From: CAWEYO01 sp963813315
GTDB taxonomy: Bacteria; Pseudomonadota; Alphaproteobacteria; Rhizobiales; Rhizobiaceae
Direction: 5' to 3'
DNA: 64,000 nt
Assembly (NCBI GenBank): GCA_963813315.1
Contig: CAWEYO010000017.1
Span: 189,459 to 253,458, forward strand
Shown here: one piece after another, positions 1 to 9,867 of the stretch
Layout: every line of letters begins with the position of its first letter
Numbering within the stretch: the first letter of the stretch is position 1
Notes under the pieces: model-generated
What the model was told of the DNA's origin: nothing
Databases searched by the model: none
What the model saw: only the letters and a program-made list of their open reading frames with translations
Program-made: the position numbers and the translations under genes

Positions 1-473
1 AGCATCACGCCGCGGCCAACCAGTCCGGTGGCGTAGGCGGTGATGCTGCCCCAGTCGGAGCCCCGCGACGTCAGCAGCGAGACCGGCTTGCCATTGTAGA
101 GTTGTCCGCGATAGCCGACGTGGTTAAGCGCATCGACATGCGTGTGACAGTCGCCGTGGCTGGCCATGGCGAGATAGCACATGCCGAAGGAAAGACCGCT
201 TTTGGTGATCGGCAGGTCGTGAAGCAGCGACATTTGGTGAACCGCCGGATTTGGATTGTCGGGCCCTGCCGCCTTGTTGATGGGAATGGCCATCGAAACG
301 GTTCGCCCGCTGCGAACCAGCTTGGCCGCCGCCGCCACCTTGTCGGGCGTGAGATAATTGAGGGTTCCACGCTCGTCGTCGGGGCCCCAGCGCCCCCAGT
401 TCTTGACCGACTCGAACATGGCGTTGAACGCGGCGAGTGTCATGGGCGGCGGTGGGGTCAATGTTCGTGTCAT
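1..473 (-). CDS. Cyclase-family (kynurenine formamidase-like) hydrolase, C-terminus cut by window edge
   Basis: Reading leftwards from the ATG at 473 gives 157 uninterrupted codons before the window ends. The metal-binding signature HGDCHTHVDA lies around residue 109, matching the HxGTHxD pattern of the cyclase superfamily (PF04199). That family hydrolyses amide or ester bonds with a bound divalent metal. The N-terminal stretch NWGRWGPDDERGTLNYL is typical of stand-alone cyclase-family proteins. It precedes, on the opposite side of a 70-bp gap, the minus-strand sugar transporter genes and may be co-transcribed downstream of them. The substrate cannot be inferred. Confidence 0.8.
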   Translation of the reverse strand, partial: MTRTLTPPPPMTLAAFNAMFESVKNWGRWGPDDERGTLNYLTPDKVAAAAKLVRSGRTVSMAIPINKAAGPDNPNPAVHQMSLLHDLPITKSGLSFGMCYLAMASHGDCHTHVDALNHVGYRGQLYNGKPVSLLTSRGSDWGSITAYATGLVGRGVM

Positions 474-542
474 CGGCTTCAGCTCCAACAATTCATGAGC
501 CGGGAGCGAACTTCGCTCCCGGGTGCGGTGTTGCCGTCGTTT

Positions 543-1581
543 CTATTGCGCGCTGGCGGTTGCGGCCAGAATTGTGTCGACGTTCTCCGCCGTCACAAAG
601 ATCAATCCCGAATCGCCGATGTCCGGAAGCGGATTTTGCAGCCAGTGATCCATACCGAGATTGCGGATGATGTCATTGTGGAAAGTATAGAGATAGAAAA
701 CCGCGAAGAAATCCATCGTCTCGTACTTCTCCATGTTGATCATCTTCACCGTTCCGTCTTTGATCGAGTTCAGGAAGTCGCGTCCCGCCTCGTTCGAGGT
801 GACGATGATCTTACCGGATTTACCCGCCTCGGTCACCGCTCGCACGATGCCGGGACCCGCTTCGGAGTCGAAGCCGACCATGCCGGTCAGGTTCGGATTG
901 CCCTGGATGATGGCTGCAGTATTGGCGGCAACCTGCTCGACATTGGTGCCCGATTCTTCGTCGGCTATGACTTTGACGTCCGGGCATTCCTTGGCCAGGG
1001 CATCGCGCAGTCCCTGCCGGGCCGCAATGAAGTTGCTGGCCGCGAGAAACGAGATGGTGCCGATCTCGCCGGCCTTCAGGCCCGCATCGGCGTGATAACG
1101 ACACTGGTACTGACCATGCTGGTAGCCAAGGTTATACCAGTTGGTTCCGAGATAGGTGAGCCGTTTGGACATCGGAAGATCGCCGTCGGTGACGACGGTC
1201 GGAACCTTCTTGTCGATGCACTTGTCGACTTCCGAGGCGAGCGCGTCGTCCCATCCGCCGACCACGATTACGCCGGCCGGATTTTTGGTGCACTCGGTGT
1301 CGACCGTCGTGATGAACGAAGCGAGGTCAACCGATGTGGGACCGGCGATGCGCACCTTGACATTGAGCGCCTTGCGCGCCAACTCAAGGCCGGGATAGAC
1401 CCGCTCGACGAAGAGCGGCAGGTTCGAGGCATTGCTGATCCATACATATTCCTGATCGGCGCGGCTCGGATCGCCAATGGGTACGTTTAGGCCGGTTGGC
1501 GCTTCGGCCCGCGCTGGCACGCCCGTTACCATCGCTGCGGCGGCGGCAGTTGCGAGACAAAATCGATAGCATTCGAATCAT
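543..1581 (-). CDS. Sugar ABC transporter periplasmic binding protein (ribose type), frame break in signal peptide
   Basis: Periplasmic sugar-binding protein of the RbsB/peripla_BP_4 type, which delivers a sugar or related compound to the permease encoded next to it. The mature part (about 315 aa) is intact: it contains VIVVGGWDDALASEVD and the typical FDSEAGPGIVRAV and TSNEAGRDFL segments. A good ribosome-binding site (AGGAGG) lies just before an ATG at 1581, but that start is one base out of frame with the Ala-rich signal peptide (TAAAAAMVTGVPARAEA). The gene therefore carries a single-base indel near 1560, probably a sequence error. It is followed downstream by the cyclase-family gene and preceded by the permease gene. 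Confidence 0.85.
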
Positions 1582-1619
1582 GACTTCCTCCTTGTGCTCA
1601 CTTTTCAGGATTGTGATTT

Positions 1620-2672
1620 TCACGTGTGGCTCCTTGCCCGAGCAAGCTGATCGAGTCCGACGCTCAAAAGCAGAACGATGCCGACGACAATGAGCTGCCA
1701 GAATGGATTGATGCCGGCGATGATCATGGCGTTCTGCAAGAGCGCCATCAGCAAAACGCCCAGAAACGCGCCGAAGATAGTGCCTACGCCGCCTGAAAGG
1801 CTGGCGCCGCCCAGGACCACGGCCGTGATAACCTTCAGCTCTACGCCTTGGCCGGCGAGGACGACGGCCGTATTGAGGCGCGAGGCAAGCAGCGCCCCGG
1901 CCAATCCCGCAAGCAGGCCCATGATCACGAAAAAGCTGAATACGGTCCGGTCAACGTTGATGCCCGACAGTTTCGCCGCCCGGGCGTTGCCGCCAATGTA
2001 ATATGCTTGGCGGAAATAGCGCGTGCGGCCAACCAGGAACGCAAACAGCAGGACTATCGCCGCCATGAACCAGAAGGGCGAATAGATGCCGAGAATCTGG
2101 GTCTGCCCGAATACCGTGTAGCCGTTTCCGATATTGGTGACGCCAGCGCCGGAGACAAGCTGAAGCCCGCCCCTGTAGATCGACAGCGTCGCCAGGGTGG
2201 CGATGAGCGCGTTGATCCGGAATTTCGTCACCAGCAGCCCGTTGACGACGCCAAGAAGCATTCCCCATCCGCAGCCGACAAGAAATGCGGCCAGCGGCGG
2301 AAAGCCTAGCTGTTTGACCGCTAGTCCCGCCATGATGCCCGAGAAGGCGAGAATGCCGCCAATCGACAGATCGAACATGCCGCTGATCATGAGCACCATC
2401 ATCCCGCACGCCAGTATTCCAGTCTGGGCGGTATCAAGCAGAATAACTGCCGCATTTTCGGGGCGTGGGAAGGTCGTTGGTTCGAGCACGGCCATCACCG
2501 CGATAAGCGCCGCGATGAGAAAGATCAGGAGCAGCGGGCGGTCCGTGGCCACCCGAACCAGAAATCCCATGCCGGACGACTGGTTCTTCACGCCGTGTTC
2601 TGGCGGCCGGCCCTCGCCGTCTCGTCGCGATCTCTGCCGGCTGGCATGTCCTTGTTCATGCTGCTTTGCCAT
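1620..2672 (-). CDS. Sugar ABC transporter permease (RbsC type)
   Basis: Inner-membrane permease of 350 aa with about ten hydrophobic segments. The segment LSIGGILAFSGIMAGL is the conserved loop of the BPD_transp_2 family, and LGGASLSGGVGTIFGAFLGV is the C-terminal EAA-like interaction region that contacts the ATPase. The ATG at 2672 is chosen because it overlaps the last codons of the ATPase gene by 17 bases, a normal coupled arrangement in these operons. The frame is open further upstream, but that is inside the ATPase gene. It forms one operon with the ATPase before it and the binding protein after it. Confidence 0.9.
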   Translation of the reverse strand: MAKQHEQGHASRQRSRRDGEGRPPEHGVKNQSSGMGFLVRVATDRPLLLIFLIAALIAVMAVLEPTTFPRPENAAVILLDTAQTGILACGMMVLMISGMFDLSIGGILAFSGIMAGLAVKQLGFPPLAAFLVGCGWGMLLGVVNGLLVTKFRINALIATLATLSIYRGGLQLVSGAGVTNIGNGYTVFGQTQILGIYSPFWFMAAIVLLFAFLVGRTRYFRQAYYIGGNARAAKLSGINVDRTVFSFFVIMGLLAGLAGALLASRLNTAVVLAGQGVELKVITAVVLGGASLSGGVGTIFGAFLGVLLMALLQNAMIIAGINPFWQLIVVGIVLLLSVGLDQLARARSHT

Positions 2673-4224
2673 GTTGCGCCACGGGTGCCGCCAGCTCAAG
2701 AATTGAAACTTCGCTTGCCGTTGCGGCATCAAGCTCGCCAGCGACCCGGCCTTCCGACATGACGACGATCCGGTGAGCCAGCGCGAGGACTTCAGGTAGA
2801 TCGGATGACACAACAAGCAGCGCCATGCCGTTTGCCGCCAGATCGCGTAGGATCCGATAGATGTCCGCTTTCGATCCGACATCAACGCCGCGCGTCGGCT
2901 CGTCCACGATCAGGATACGCGGCTTCCGTGCCAGCCATTTGGCGAGAAGCACCTTTTGTTGATTGCCGCCGGAAAGGTAACGCACCTCGCGGTCGACGCT
3001 CGGCGCTGCGACGCGCAGCTCGTCAACATAGCGCTGGCTGACCTTGCGGATTTCGCTCCTGGACAGAAGTCCCGAATGAGTGAAAGCGGCAAGATTGGCC
3101 GCAACGACATTCGCCGCAATCGAGAAGTCGATGAAAAGGCCGCTTTCCTTGCGGTCCTCGGGCAACATGGAGATTCCGGCCTCCATGGACGCGGCGGGGC
3201 TGCTTGGCCGCAACTCGCGGCCGTCCACCATGATGGAGCCGGACTGGACCGGGCGGGCCCCGAAAATTGCCTGGCACACCTCCGTGCGCCCCGCGCCGAG
3301 CAGGCCGGCGAGGCACAGGATTTCGCCATAATGAAGCGAGAAGGAGGCCGAACGCACCGGCTCTGCCACGAGATTGCGGATTTCGAGGGCGATCCGCGTA
3401 TCGGCGGCGACGCGCCGCGGATCGGGCGCGAACGAAAGCTCGCGGCCGACCATGAGCGAGATCAGTTCCTTGTGCGTGGTCGACGCCGTGTTGCGCAAGC
3501 CGGTGACGCGGCCGTCCTTCATGACCGTGACGCGGTCGGAAATCTCGAAGACTTCGGCCATGCGATGCGAGACATAGACGACTGCCACGCCCTGTGCCGC
3601 CAGCCGCCTGATGACACCAAAGAGATGTCGACCCTCATTGATCGTCAGTGACGACGTTGGTTCATCCAGTATGATAACCTTGAGTTCATGCGAGAGGCCC
3701 TTGGCAATCTCGACCATCTGCTGCTGCCCCGGCGAAAGAAGGCTGACGGGAATGCGCGGATCGATCTGGACTTGCAGCTCGTCGAAAATGCGCCGCGTGC
3801 CTTCGTACATGGGCTCGCGTTTGATGATGCCAAGTGCATTGCACGGCTGCCGGCCCGCATAGACATTTTCCGCAACGCTCAGAGCGCCGACGAGGCTCCG
3901 CTCCTGGAATACCATGGCGATACCGGCTTCCGCCGCGCCGCGTTCGCCAAGCCCGAGGATCGACATGCCGTCAACTTCGATCGCTCCCAATTCCGGCTGA
4001 TACACGCCGGCTACAAGATGCATGAGCGTTGATTTTCCGGCCCCGTTTTCGCCGATCAGCGCGTGAATTTCCCCGCGATTGACCTCAAGCGATACGCCGT
4101 CGACGGCTTTCACTCCGGGGAAGGATTTGACGACATTTCGGATGGCCAGGCGGACCGCCTCCGAAGATGGGCCAACCGCTCGCGGGCTCTCACTCGTGGC
4201 AGTTTCCATCGCAGCACGAGGCAT
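2656..4224 (-). CDS. Sugar ABC transporter ATP-binding protein with two ATPase domains (RbsA/MglA type)
   Basis: About 522 aa with two fused nucleotide-binding domains. Domain 1 has Walker A GENGAGKS, signature LSPGQQQ and Walker B VIILDEPTSSL. Domain 2 has the usual degenerate Walker A (LLGAGRTE), the signature LSGGNQQK and ILIVDEPTRGVD. This asymmetry is characteristic of CUT2 carbohydrate importers. The start at 4224 (MPRAAMETA) is preferred over a longer reading frame because family members begin shortly before the first strand; the ATG at 4209 is also possible. First gene of the sugar transport operon. No substrate can be assigned. Confidence 0.9.
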   Translation of the reverse strand: MPRAAMETATSESPRAVGPSSEAVRLAIRNVVKSFPGVKAVDGVSLEVNRGEIHALIGENGAGKSTLMHLVAGVYQPELGAIEVDGMSILGLGERGAAEAGIAMVFQERSLVGALSVAENVYAGRQPCNALGIIKREPMYEGTRRIFDELQVQIDPRIPVSLLSPGQQQMVEIAKGLSHELKVIILDEPTSSLTINEGRHLFGVIRRLAAQGVAVVYVSHRMAEVFEISDRVTVMKDGRVTGLRNTASTTHKELISLMVGRELSFAPDPRRVAADTRIALEIRNLVAEPVRSASFSLHYGEILCLAGLLGAGRTEVCQAIFGARPVQSGSIMVDGRELRPSSPAASMEAGISMLPEDRKESGLFIDFSIAANVVAANLAAFTHSGLLSRSEIRKVSQRYVDELRVAAPSVDREVRYLSGGNQQKVLLAKWLARKPRILIVDEPTRGVDVGSKADIYRILRDLAANGMALLVVSSDLPEVLALAHRIVVMSEGRVAGELDAATASEVSILELAAPVAQHGKAA

Positions 4225-4319
4225 CGGTTGTATCCCCAAACGGAGCACCAGAAATCCGTTCAGCTCAATCTGCGGAGGTCGTGGTCCAGATGTCAATAGG
4301 TATTTGAGAGTTGATCCCT

Positions 4320-4544
4320 TTAGCCAATTGATACAAGATTGCCTGCGGTGAGTCGCCGCAGGTTCTGCTCGGCCATCACCTCAAGCGCGGCTGCGGCCAT
4401 GACAGTTTTGGATACTGCTCTATCCCGAAGAGCCGTTTTGATCGAGCGGTGAAGCGCCTCGATTCCGTACCAGCCTAGATACCCGCACCAGTGCTGGGCA
4501 ACGTTTATGTCCCGGTAGAGTGTTGGCAGGTCTCTCGTCGACAT
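4320..4544 (-). CDS. Short hypothetical protein, possibly a gene fragment
   Basis: A 74-codon open frame (MSTRDLPTLYRDINVAQHW...) ending TAGNLVSIG. I do not recognise a family. The middle is Ala/Leu-rich and could be helical. It sits immediately upstream of the sugar operon and next to the accessory region, where gene remnants are common. Codon use is less GC3-biased than that of the neighbours. It may be a remnant of a larger gene or noncoding. Confidence 0.25.
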   Translation of the reverse strand: MSTRDLPTLYRDINVAQHWCGYLGWYGIEALHRSIKTALRDRAVSKTVMAAAALEVMAEQNLRRLTAGNLVSIG

Positions 4545-4901
4545 GTTGTCAAACGTGCTCAGACGCGAGCAGCCGGCAAGGAGTGGCTCTGGTTCTCCGA
4601 TGGCGTGTTTGTCACGGGCCGATGCGGCGGCCGCGGCTCTTATAGCGAAGCGTCACGCCGGGCCTCATAGAGCGCGATCAGCCGGCTGCAATCAAGGTCG
4701 GAACCAAAGGTAAAATCTGGAAAACTTTGTCGGGCGGCCAGCGCTCGTCTTGTGCCCGTTGGTTCGGAGGCGGCCAGGGGGTGGGTTCCAGCGGGTGAGG
4801 TCTCAACGACGCAAGTGCGGCTTTGCTTGGCTAGTCTGCGCCGCGCCGTGGTAGTGCGCCATTCGGGCCGGACATTGGTCCCGTGTACGCTCGTGGCCAG
4901 G
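4545..4901. other. Gap at the left edge of the accessory region
   Basis: No gene is recognised in these 357 bases. Short frames are open on both strands but carry no recognisable motif. This is the likely left junction of the integrated region, because chromosomal transporter genes lie to the left and replication genes of mobile-element type to the right. I searched by eye for a sequence shared with the right edge near 15.9-16.2 kb and found no convincing attachment-site repeat. Confidence 0.4.
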
Positions 4902-6894
4902 TCAAGCCTTCGCCGCGGCCCAATTCAGGCCGGAATTGGCTTCGACGAGGCCGTTGAGGGGGGCGCCGGGGAATGTTTCGGCGAAGGCGTCCAGCATGGC
5001 TTTGGCCAACAAATCGGACGCGTGTGCGGCATGTTCTTCCGGAACCTCGAGGACGATCTCGTCGTGCAGCCACGCGACCGGGCCGCCGTCGATGCCGTGC
5101 TCGAAAAGCAGGTCGTCGATGGCCGCGAGCGCCAGCATGGAGGCGTCGGCGCAGGCCCCTTGGACGGGCAGATTGCAGGACACGGTGTAGGAAGACTTGC
5201 CGTCTGGCAGCCGCGACAGCGGGATAGAGCCGACCGACGCCCTTGGCGGCGTCCTTGCCGATGACGATGCACTGGCTGGTCTCGCATCGGTCGGCGTGTT
5301 GCCGCCGCCAGCGGTCGAAGATCGGGAAGGCCTCGGCGAAAGCCGCCAGCCAGCGGGTCGCCTCCGCCTGCGTCAGGCCAGTGCCGTAGGCGTCCCACGC
5401 GCTCTTCACCAGACCCGGCGGCGCCCATGCCGTAGATGGCGCCGAAATTGACGCGCTTGGCGGCGCTCCGCTCCTCGTCGGTCACGTCGTCAGGGTCTTT
5501 TCCGGACATCCTCGCGGCGGTGATGCGGTGGAGATCATCGCCGCGCTCGAACGCTTCCGTCATGGCCGGATCGCCGGAGATGTGGGCGGCGGCGCGAAGT
5601 TCCATCGACGAATAGTCGGCGACGACGAGGACGTTGCCGGGATCGGGCACGAACAGGGCGCGGAAACCGCTTGTCGCGCGGGATTTGCTGGAGGTTCGGT
5701 CCGGAACAGGATGCGCGGCCCGAAGCGGTCCCGGCGACTTTGTAGGAGGCATGGATGCGGCCCGTGACGGGCGAAATCTTCGCCGCCAGCCTGTCGCCGA
5801 AGGAGGTCAGCAGCTTGTCGATGGCCGCCAGCTTGGACAGGGCGGCGATGGGCGGATAATGGGCGGCGCGGCGCATGTCGCTGCGCTTGGTCGATAGCGC
5901 GCCGGACTTCTCCGTCCGCGCCCAGCCGTCGAGTTCGGCTCTGCGTCAGGAGGGTCGTGAGGAGGCTGGTCTTTTCGTCTCGGCGTCGACGGGACGGACG
6001 CGGCAGCCAAGGTCAGATGGCCGCAATCGGCACACGCCTTGGCGTACTCTGCCATGATGGCGAATCGTTCGTCTCGCAGATCTTCGATCAGCTTGGCGTG
6101 GGCGTCGGTATCGAGGCGAAAACCGCGCAGTTGCATCCGCACGACCGCTGGGATGGCCGTCATCTGGATTTCGTAAGCGGGCTCCTGCGCGCCCAGCGCG
6201 GGCATTACCCTGTTGAAGATGTGCCAACAGACGACGGCGTCGCGGGCGGCGTATTCGATCTGGGCGAGCGTCAGATGTTCTGACGGACCAGTCGGAGCTC
6301 TGGCCGGTCTTGTCGAGTTCAACGTCGAGATAGGTCGCCGCCGCGTCTGCGAGGGCTGGTCTGGTGTTCGCCGAGCGTCAAGCGACACGCCTGCATCGTG
6401 CAGTGCATCTCCGCCGGGGCGATGCCCTGGTGTTCGAGGAAAGAGAGTTCGAAGGCCGCATTGTGAGCGACCAGCACCATGTCGTTCAGGCGCTGAAGGA
6501 TGGCCGTGCCTGTGCGGAACAGGTCAACGACAGCAACGCGCCGGCCGCCGCCGTATAGCTGGAGGAGCCGAATGCGGGCGCGGTGAGGGTCTAGGGCGGC
6601 ACGGTCTGCATAGGCGGCCTGTGCGGCCAGCGCGGTAATCTCGGCCTTCTTGGCGGCGATCTGGGAGGACGGCGCTCCTGTCTTATTCCACGCCGCATGC
6701 TCGCCCTTGGCTACGGCAAGCCTCCGGCGCAGGCAATCGAGGCGGGCGACTTCTTCCGGGATGGGTGCCGTCTCGATATCGACGGCGACAGCGCCGCCGT
6801 GGGCGTCCCGGATGACCTCGTCGATGGCGCGATTGGCGTCGTCGACGGTGACGCAGTAGTTGATCTTGGGCTTGAGCTGGAAGGGCGCATTCAT
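4902..6894 (-). CDS. Family-A DNA polymerase with 3'-5' exonuclease domain, phage/element type, multiple frame breaks
   Basis: All landmarks of an exonuclease-polymerase Pol I lie in order but in several frames. These are Exo I (AVDIETAP), Exo II (AHNAAFELSF), Exo III (YAARDAVVCW), the thumb/finger segment TASGRASCSGPNLQQIPR, motif A (VVADYSSMELRAAAHISGD), motif B (AKRVNFGAIYG) and motif C (WLHDEIVLEV). No 5' nuclease domain is present, as in phage and plasmid polymerases. The ATG at 6894 is preceded by GGGGAGG and overlaps the upstream stop as ATGA, so translation is coupled to the small upstream gene. At least five frame changes are needed. They could be sequence errors or true decay. It probably replicates the element together with the primase-helicase at 7.1-9.7 kb. 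Confidence 0.8.
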
Positions 6895-7214
6895 TGCAAC
6901 ACCTCCCCGTCGCCATCATCAAGTTTCGGTTGTGGCGTGCGGCGCGGGCGCGCCCCGCGAAGCGTAGGCGTATATGTACCCTCGTCCTTGCCCCCGCCAT
7001 CAGCCGTCGCCCCCGACGCCTTTTCGTCATCTTGTTGATCTGAAAAGATAATATTGGCGTCGGTTGGGGCGTCGCTTGGGGGCGTCGCTCCGTTTCCGTC
7101 TTCAGGGCGACGCCCTAGAGGGGCGTCGGCTGTGTTTGAAGATTGATCCGTCGCCCCAACCGACGCCCCGCCCGACGCCGCGTAAGTATCTGTATTTGTC
7201 TGCATTATCGGCAA
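6891..7214 (-). CDS. Small acidic low-complexity protein coupled to the polymerase gene
   Basis: A 107-aa frame beginning MPIMQTNTDTYAASGG and rich in Asp, Ala, Gly, Pro and Ser, probably disordered. It overlaps the 3' end of the primase-helicase gene by 113 bases in another frame, and its stop overlaps the start of the polymerase gene by four bases (ATGA). Those overlaps argue that it is translated. I recognise no family; a role as a polymerase or helicase accessory factor is inferred only from position. The stretch is rich in GGCGTCG repeats, which may constrain or simulate coding. Confidence 0.45.
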   Translation of the reverse strand: MPIMQTNTDTYAASGGASVGATDQSSNTADAPLGRRPEDGNGATPPSDAPTDANIIFSDQQDDEKASGATADGGGKDEGTYTPTLRGARPRRTPQPKLDDGDGEVLQ

Positions 7215-7231
7215 AGGCGTCGGGGGCGTCG
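7010..7231. repeat. Cluster of about ten GGCGTCG/CGACGCC heptamers (iteron-like)
   Basis: The heptamer GGCGTCG or its complement occurs about ten times in some 220 bases, for example near 7012, 7055, 7067, 7081, 7108, 7122, 7160, 7172, 7216 and 7224. The copies lie in both orientations with irregular spacing of 8-45 bases. They straddle the overlapping end of the primase-helicase gene and the small acidic gene. On the coding strand the heptamer can encode Asp-Ala pairs, so part of the clustering may be codon-driven. The alternative is a set of binding sites for the element's replication protein. Confidence 0.4.
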
Positions 7232-9693
7232 GGCGACAGCGGGGTAGAGGAAGCAGTGTATATATGCGAAGGCGGGTCCTTCCGCAGGTAGCGCAACCAT
7301 GGGTCGCGGAGCAAACTCTCGGTGTAGCCGCGCTTGGTCTCGCTGCCGCCTGCTTTCCAGCGCCGCTGCTTCAGCAGTTCCGGGTCGGTCGGCAGGATGG
7401 GTTTCAGTTGCGACGCGATATAGTTCTCGGTGATGGGTTTGCCGTGATGGGCCTCCGTCCAGAAGCCGTCGCGCATCTCAAGCAGGTAGGGAATGAGATC
7501 GCGCGTGTGCATCTTGGTGACACGACGCTCGTAGAAGACCTGCCAAATGTCCTCCAGCAGGGCGACGATTTCATCGATCTCGGTCGGGTCGGCACCCGGC
7601 TGACGCACCCCCGTCGCCGCATCCATCGCATGCTGTGGCCAGTCTTCGCCGACAAGCTCTGCGATCTGGCGCAGCGGATACCAGTTGTCGCCCCGGCGGT
7701 TGAGCAGGGCCATTGGCCTGTCAATCTTCGGTAGTTCCTCGATGTCGGCGACGAAGCGGGCGATCTTGCGCCGCGCCACGTAGAGCGCCTCGCTTTCACC
7801 GTCGATCAGGTGCTCAGGCTGTTCGTCCGACGTGGCGGGCAGAAGGAAGATGATGATCGAGCGGTTGAGCAGCGTCTCCGGCATCCGCGCCTTGCCGGTG
7901 CCGACGATGCCAGCATACGCCAGCCCGGTGAATGTTGGGAACTTGACGACCTCCCAGCCGCCGCTCGGTGTCTTCTCCGTGCGTTCTGCGAAGGCCGTCG
8001 ACCGCCGATGTCCGGAATTCAGGACGGCCTTCAGTTCGGGCTGGGCATCGGAATGCAGGATGTTGTCGGCTTCGTCGATCAGGAGCGTCGGGCGCCCGGT
8101 GACGCCGATCTTGCGGAAGATGGACGCCGTAGTCGTCGACCCGACAATGTCGGCCCTCGGTGTTAGGCAGGCGAGCAGTTCCAGAAGCGTGGACTTGCCG
8201 CTGTCGGAGCGTGCGCTCTGGATGGACAGGCGCGGCGAGATGTTGATCTTCAGGTCGACGCGGTGGATGGCGTGGGCGAAAACGCTCCACAGGACCGCAG
8301 CCCGCAGGAGTGTGATGTCGGCGCGGATATAGCGACCGATCTCGGCGACAATCGCGTCCAGTACAGCGGCAATGTCGGTGACAGGGTCCGGCCAAGGTGT
8401 TTCGTCCGCACCCTGAAACGCGCCTTCCTTCTCCGCCCGGGCGATCCGCATGGCAATGCGGGCGTCGCGCTCTTTATCCAGCGCGCTGACTTTCCAGCCG
8501 ATCAGCTTCGCAATGCGTTCACGGCCGCGCTGCCATGCAATGCGCTTGAGATTGCAGGCCTCATCGATGATCAAGTTGATGGTGCTTTCCGGCAGGCCAA
8601 AAGGCTTCGCTGTTGCCGCGTCGAGCAGCGTTTTCACCAATGCCGGGTCGTATCGATGAAGATCATTGACGTCCTTCAACCCGGCGGGAGCGTCCTTGCT
8701 GACCACGACGGTCTTCGGAGCCTGGAGCGAAACGACATTGGAGACCACCGTGCTCGACGGCTTCGGCGTGATCAGTACGCTCGTCCGGCTGTCAGTCTTG
8801 CCCATCACTGCGACGATGCCTCTCCATAGGGCATCGTCGGCCGGCGAGCCCGGGGCATCGTCGTCGCGGACAAGGACAATCGCCTCGACATGGTCTGGTA
8901 TATCGATGCGCCGCAGTCTTGCGATCCCGGTAAGCGCAACGGCGTATTCCGCACCGGCTGCCCGGGTCGACAGGGCATCCTCGACGCCTTCGCAGATAAA
9001 GACTTTCTTGGCCCTCGGGTTGCCGAAGCGGACGAGGCCGTGAATGTTCCAGTCGTGCGGTCCCCGCATGGTGCGGCGAACCGCAATGACATCAGCCTTC
9101 TTGCCTTCACCGGTCAGGAAGGTCTCCTGCAAAGCGACCAGCGATCCATCAATCGCAGTGATCGCCGCCAGCATGGAGACGGAACCGGTCAAGGCGTTCG
9201 TCAACTGGCGCAACTGCGTCCTGTCCTGATGGTCGGGGTCGAGGTCGCGCGATTTCAGGTAGACCTCCGCCGGGGAGCCGTCGATAGGCTGGGCGGCCTG
9301 CCATATCTCGTTGATCTCGGTCGTACGCCGCAGGTCGTCCTCGTCTATGGCGGCGTCCTCGTCAGCATCTGCGTCGGAAGCTAGGCTGCCGGTTCCGGGA
9401 TGATCGACCAGATACTTCTTGGCATACGCGATGGCCTCGGCCAGGTCGTGGCCACCGAGATGCTGGATAAACTCGATCGGCCCACGGCCGCCGCTGCCGG
9501 CGGCAAAGTCGTAGAAGGTTCCGCCAGGGTATATGACGATGCCGCGATCCGTGCCTGCACGGAAACTGCCGTTGTTCTCGGGGTGAAGGCTGCCTCGCGC
9601 CTTGGCGGCGATCTCCGGCATGAACGAGGTGAGCCGCTCGAACTCGGCGGCGGTCAATCCGGGCGGCGGAGGGGCTTTGTGTTTTGTTGCCAT
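7102..9693 (-). CDS. Toprim/DUF3631-type primase-helicase of an integrated element
   Basis: An intact 863-aa protein from ATG 9693. The N-terminal part resembles primase zinc/CHC-less domains (GRGPIEFIQHLGGHDLAEAI) and is followed by a Toprim-like core with KKVFICEGVEDALST and the acidic run VLVRDDD. The second half is a P-loop ATPase: Walker A SARSDSGKSTL and Walker B TLLIDEADNIL. It ends in a DUF3631-like region (NRRGDNWYPLRQIAELVGEDW). This architecture is common in phages and integrative elements that prime and unwind their own DNA. The longer open frame upstream of 9693 lacks such features. Downstream lie the small acidic protein and the polymerase. Confidence 0.85.
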   Translation of the reverse strand: MATKHKAPPPPGLTAAEFERLTSFMPEIAAKARGSLHPENNGSFRAGTDRGIVIYPGGTFYDFAAGSGGRGPIEFIQHLGGHDLAEAIAYAKKYLVDHPGTGSLASDADADEDAAIDEDDLRRTTEINEIWQAAQPIDGSPAEVYLKSRDLDPDHQDRTQLRQLTNALTGSVSMLAAITAIDGSLVALQETFLTGEGKKADVIAVRRTMRGPHDWNIHGLVRFGNPRAKKVFICEGVEDALSTRAAGAEYAVALTGIARLRRIDIPDHVEAIVLVRDDDAPGSPADDALWRGIVAVMGKTDSRTSVLITPKPSSTVVSNVVSLQAPKTVVVSKDAPAGLKDVNDLHRYDPALVKTLLDAATAKPFGLPESTINLIIDEACNLKRIAWQRGRERIAKLIGWKVSALDKERDARIAMRIARAEKEGAFQGADETPWPDPVTDIAAVLDAIVAEIGRYIRADITLLRAAVLWSVFAHAIHRVDLKINISPRLSIQSARSDSGKSTLLELLACLTPRADIVGSTTTASIFRKIGVTGRPTLLIDEADNILHSDAQPELKAVLNSGHRRSTAFAERTEKTPSGGWEVVKFPTFTGLAYAGIVGTGKARMPETLLNRSIIIFLLPATSDEQPEHLIDGESEALYVARRKIARFVADIEELPKIDRPMALLNRRGDNWYPLRQIAELVGEDWPQHAMDAATGVRQPGADPTEIDEIVALLEDIWQVFYERRVTKMHTRDLIPYLLEMRDGFWTEAHHGKPITENYIASQLKPILPTDPELLKQRRWKAGGSETKRGYTESLLRDPWLRYLRKDPPSHIYTASSTPLSPDAPDAFADNADKYRYLRGVGRGVGWGDGSIFKHSRRPSRASP

Positions 9694-9867
9694 GGCGGTC
9701 AGTTCCCTATTGCGTGCGGAAGCTTCAGCACAGTGGCGCCGCCGGCGGGTACGGGTTGGGATGCAGCGTTGCAGGCGAACGCGAGCCAGAGAGGGGCGCA
9801 TCAGCCGCGAAAGCGCTGGAAAATGTAGGGAAAATTACTATTTTGGCGGGCATAGGCCTGTTCCTTG

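Noticed and set aside
102..1490. Plus-strand open frame of 462 codons
   Set aside because: Antisense to the cyclase-family and sugar-binding protein genes, both of which show family motifs. Long antisense frames are common in GC-rich codon-biased DNA.
7057..7235. CRISPR-like array from repeated heptamers
   Set aside because: Repeats are only seven bases, in both orientations, with irregular spacing; no cas genes anywhere in the window.
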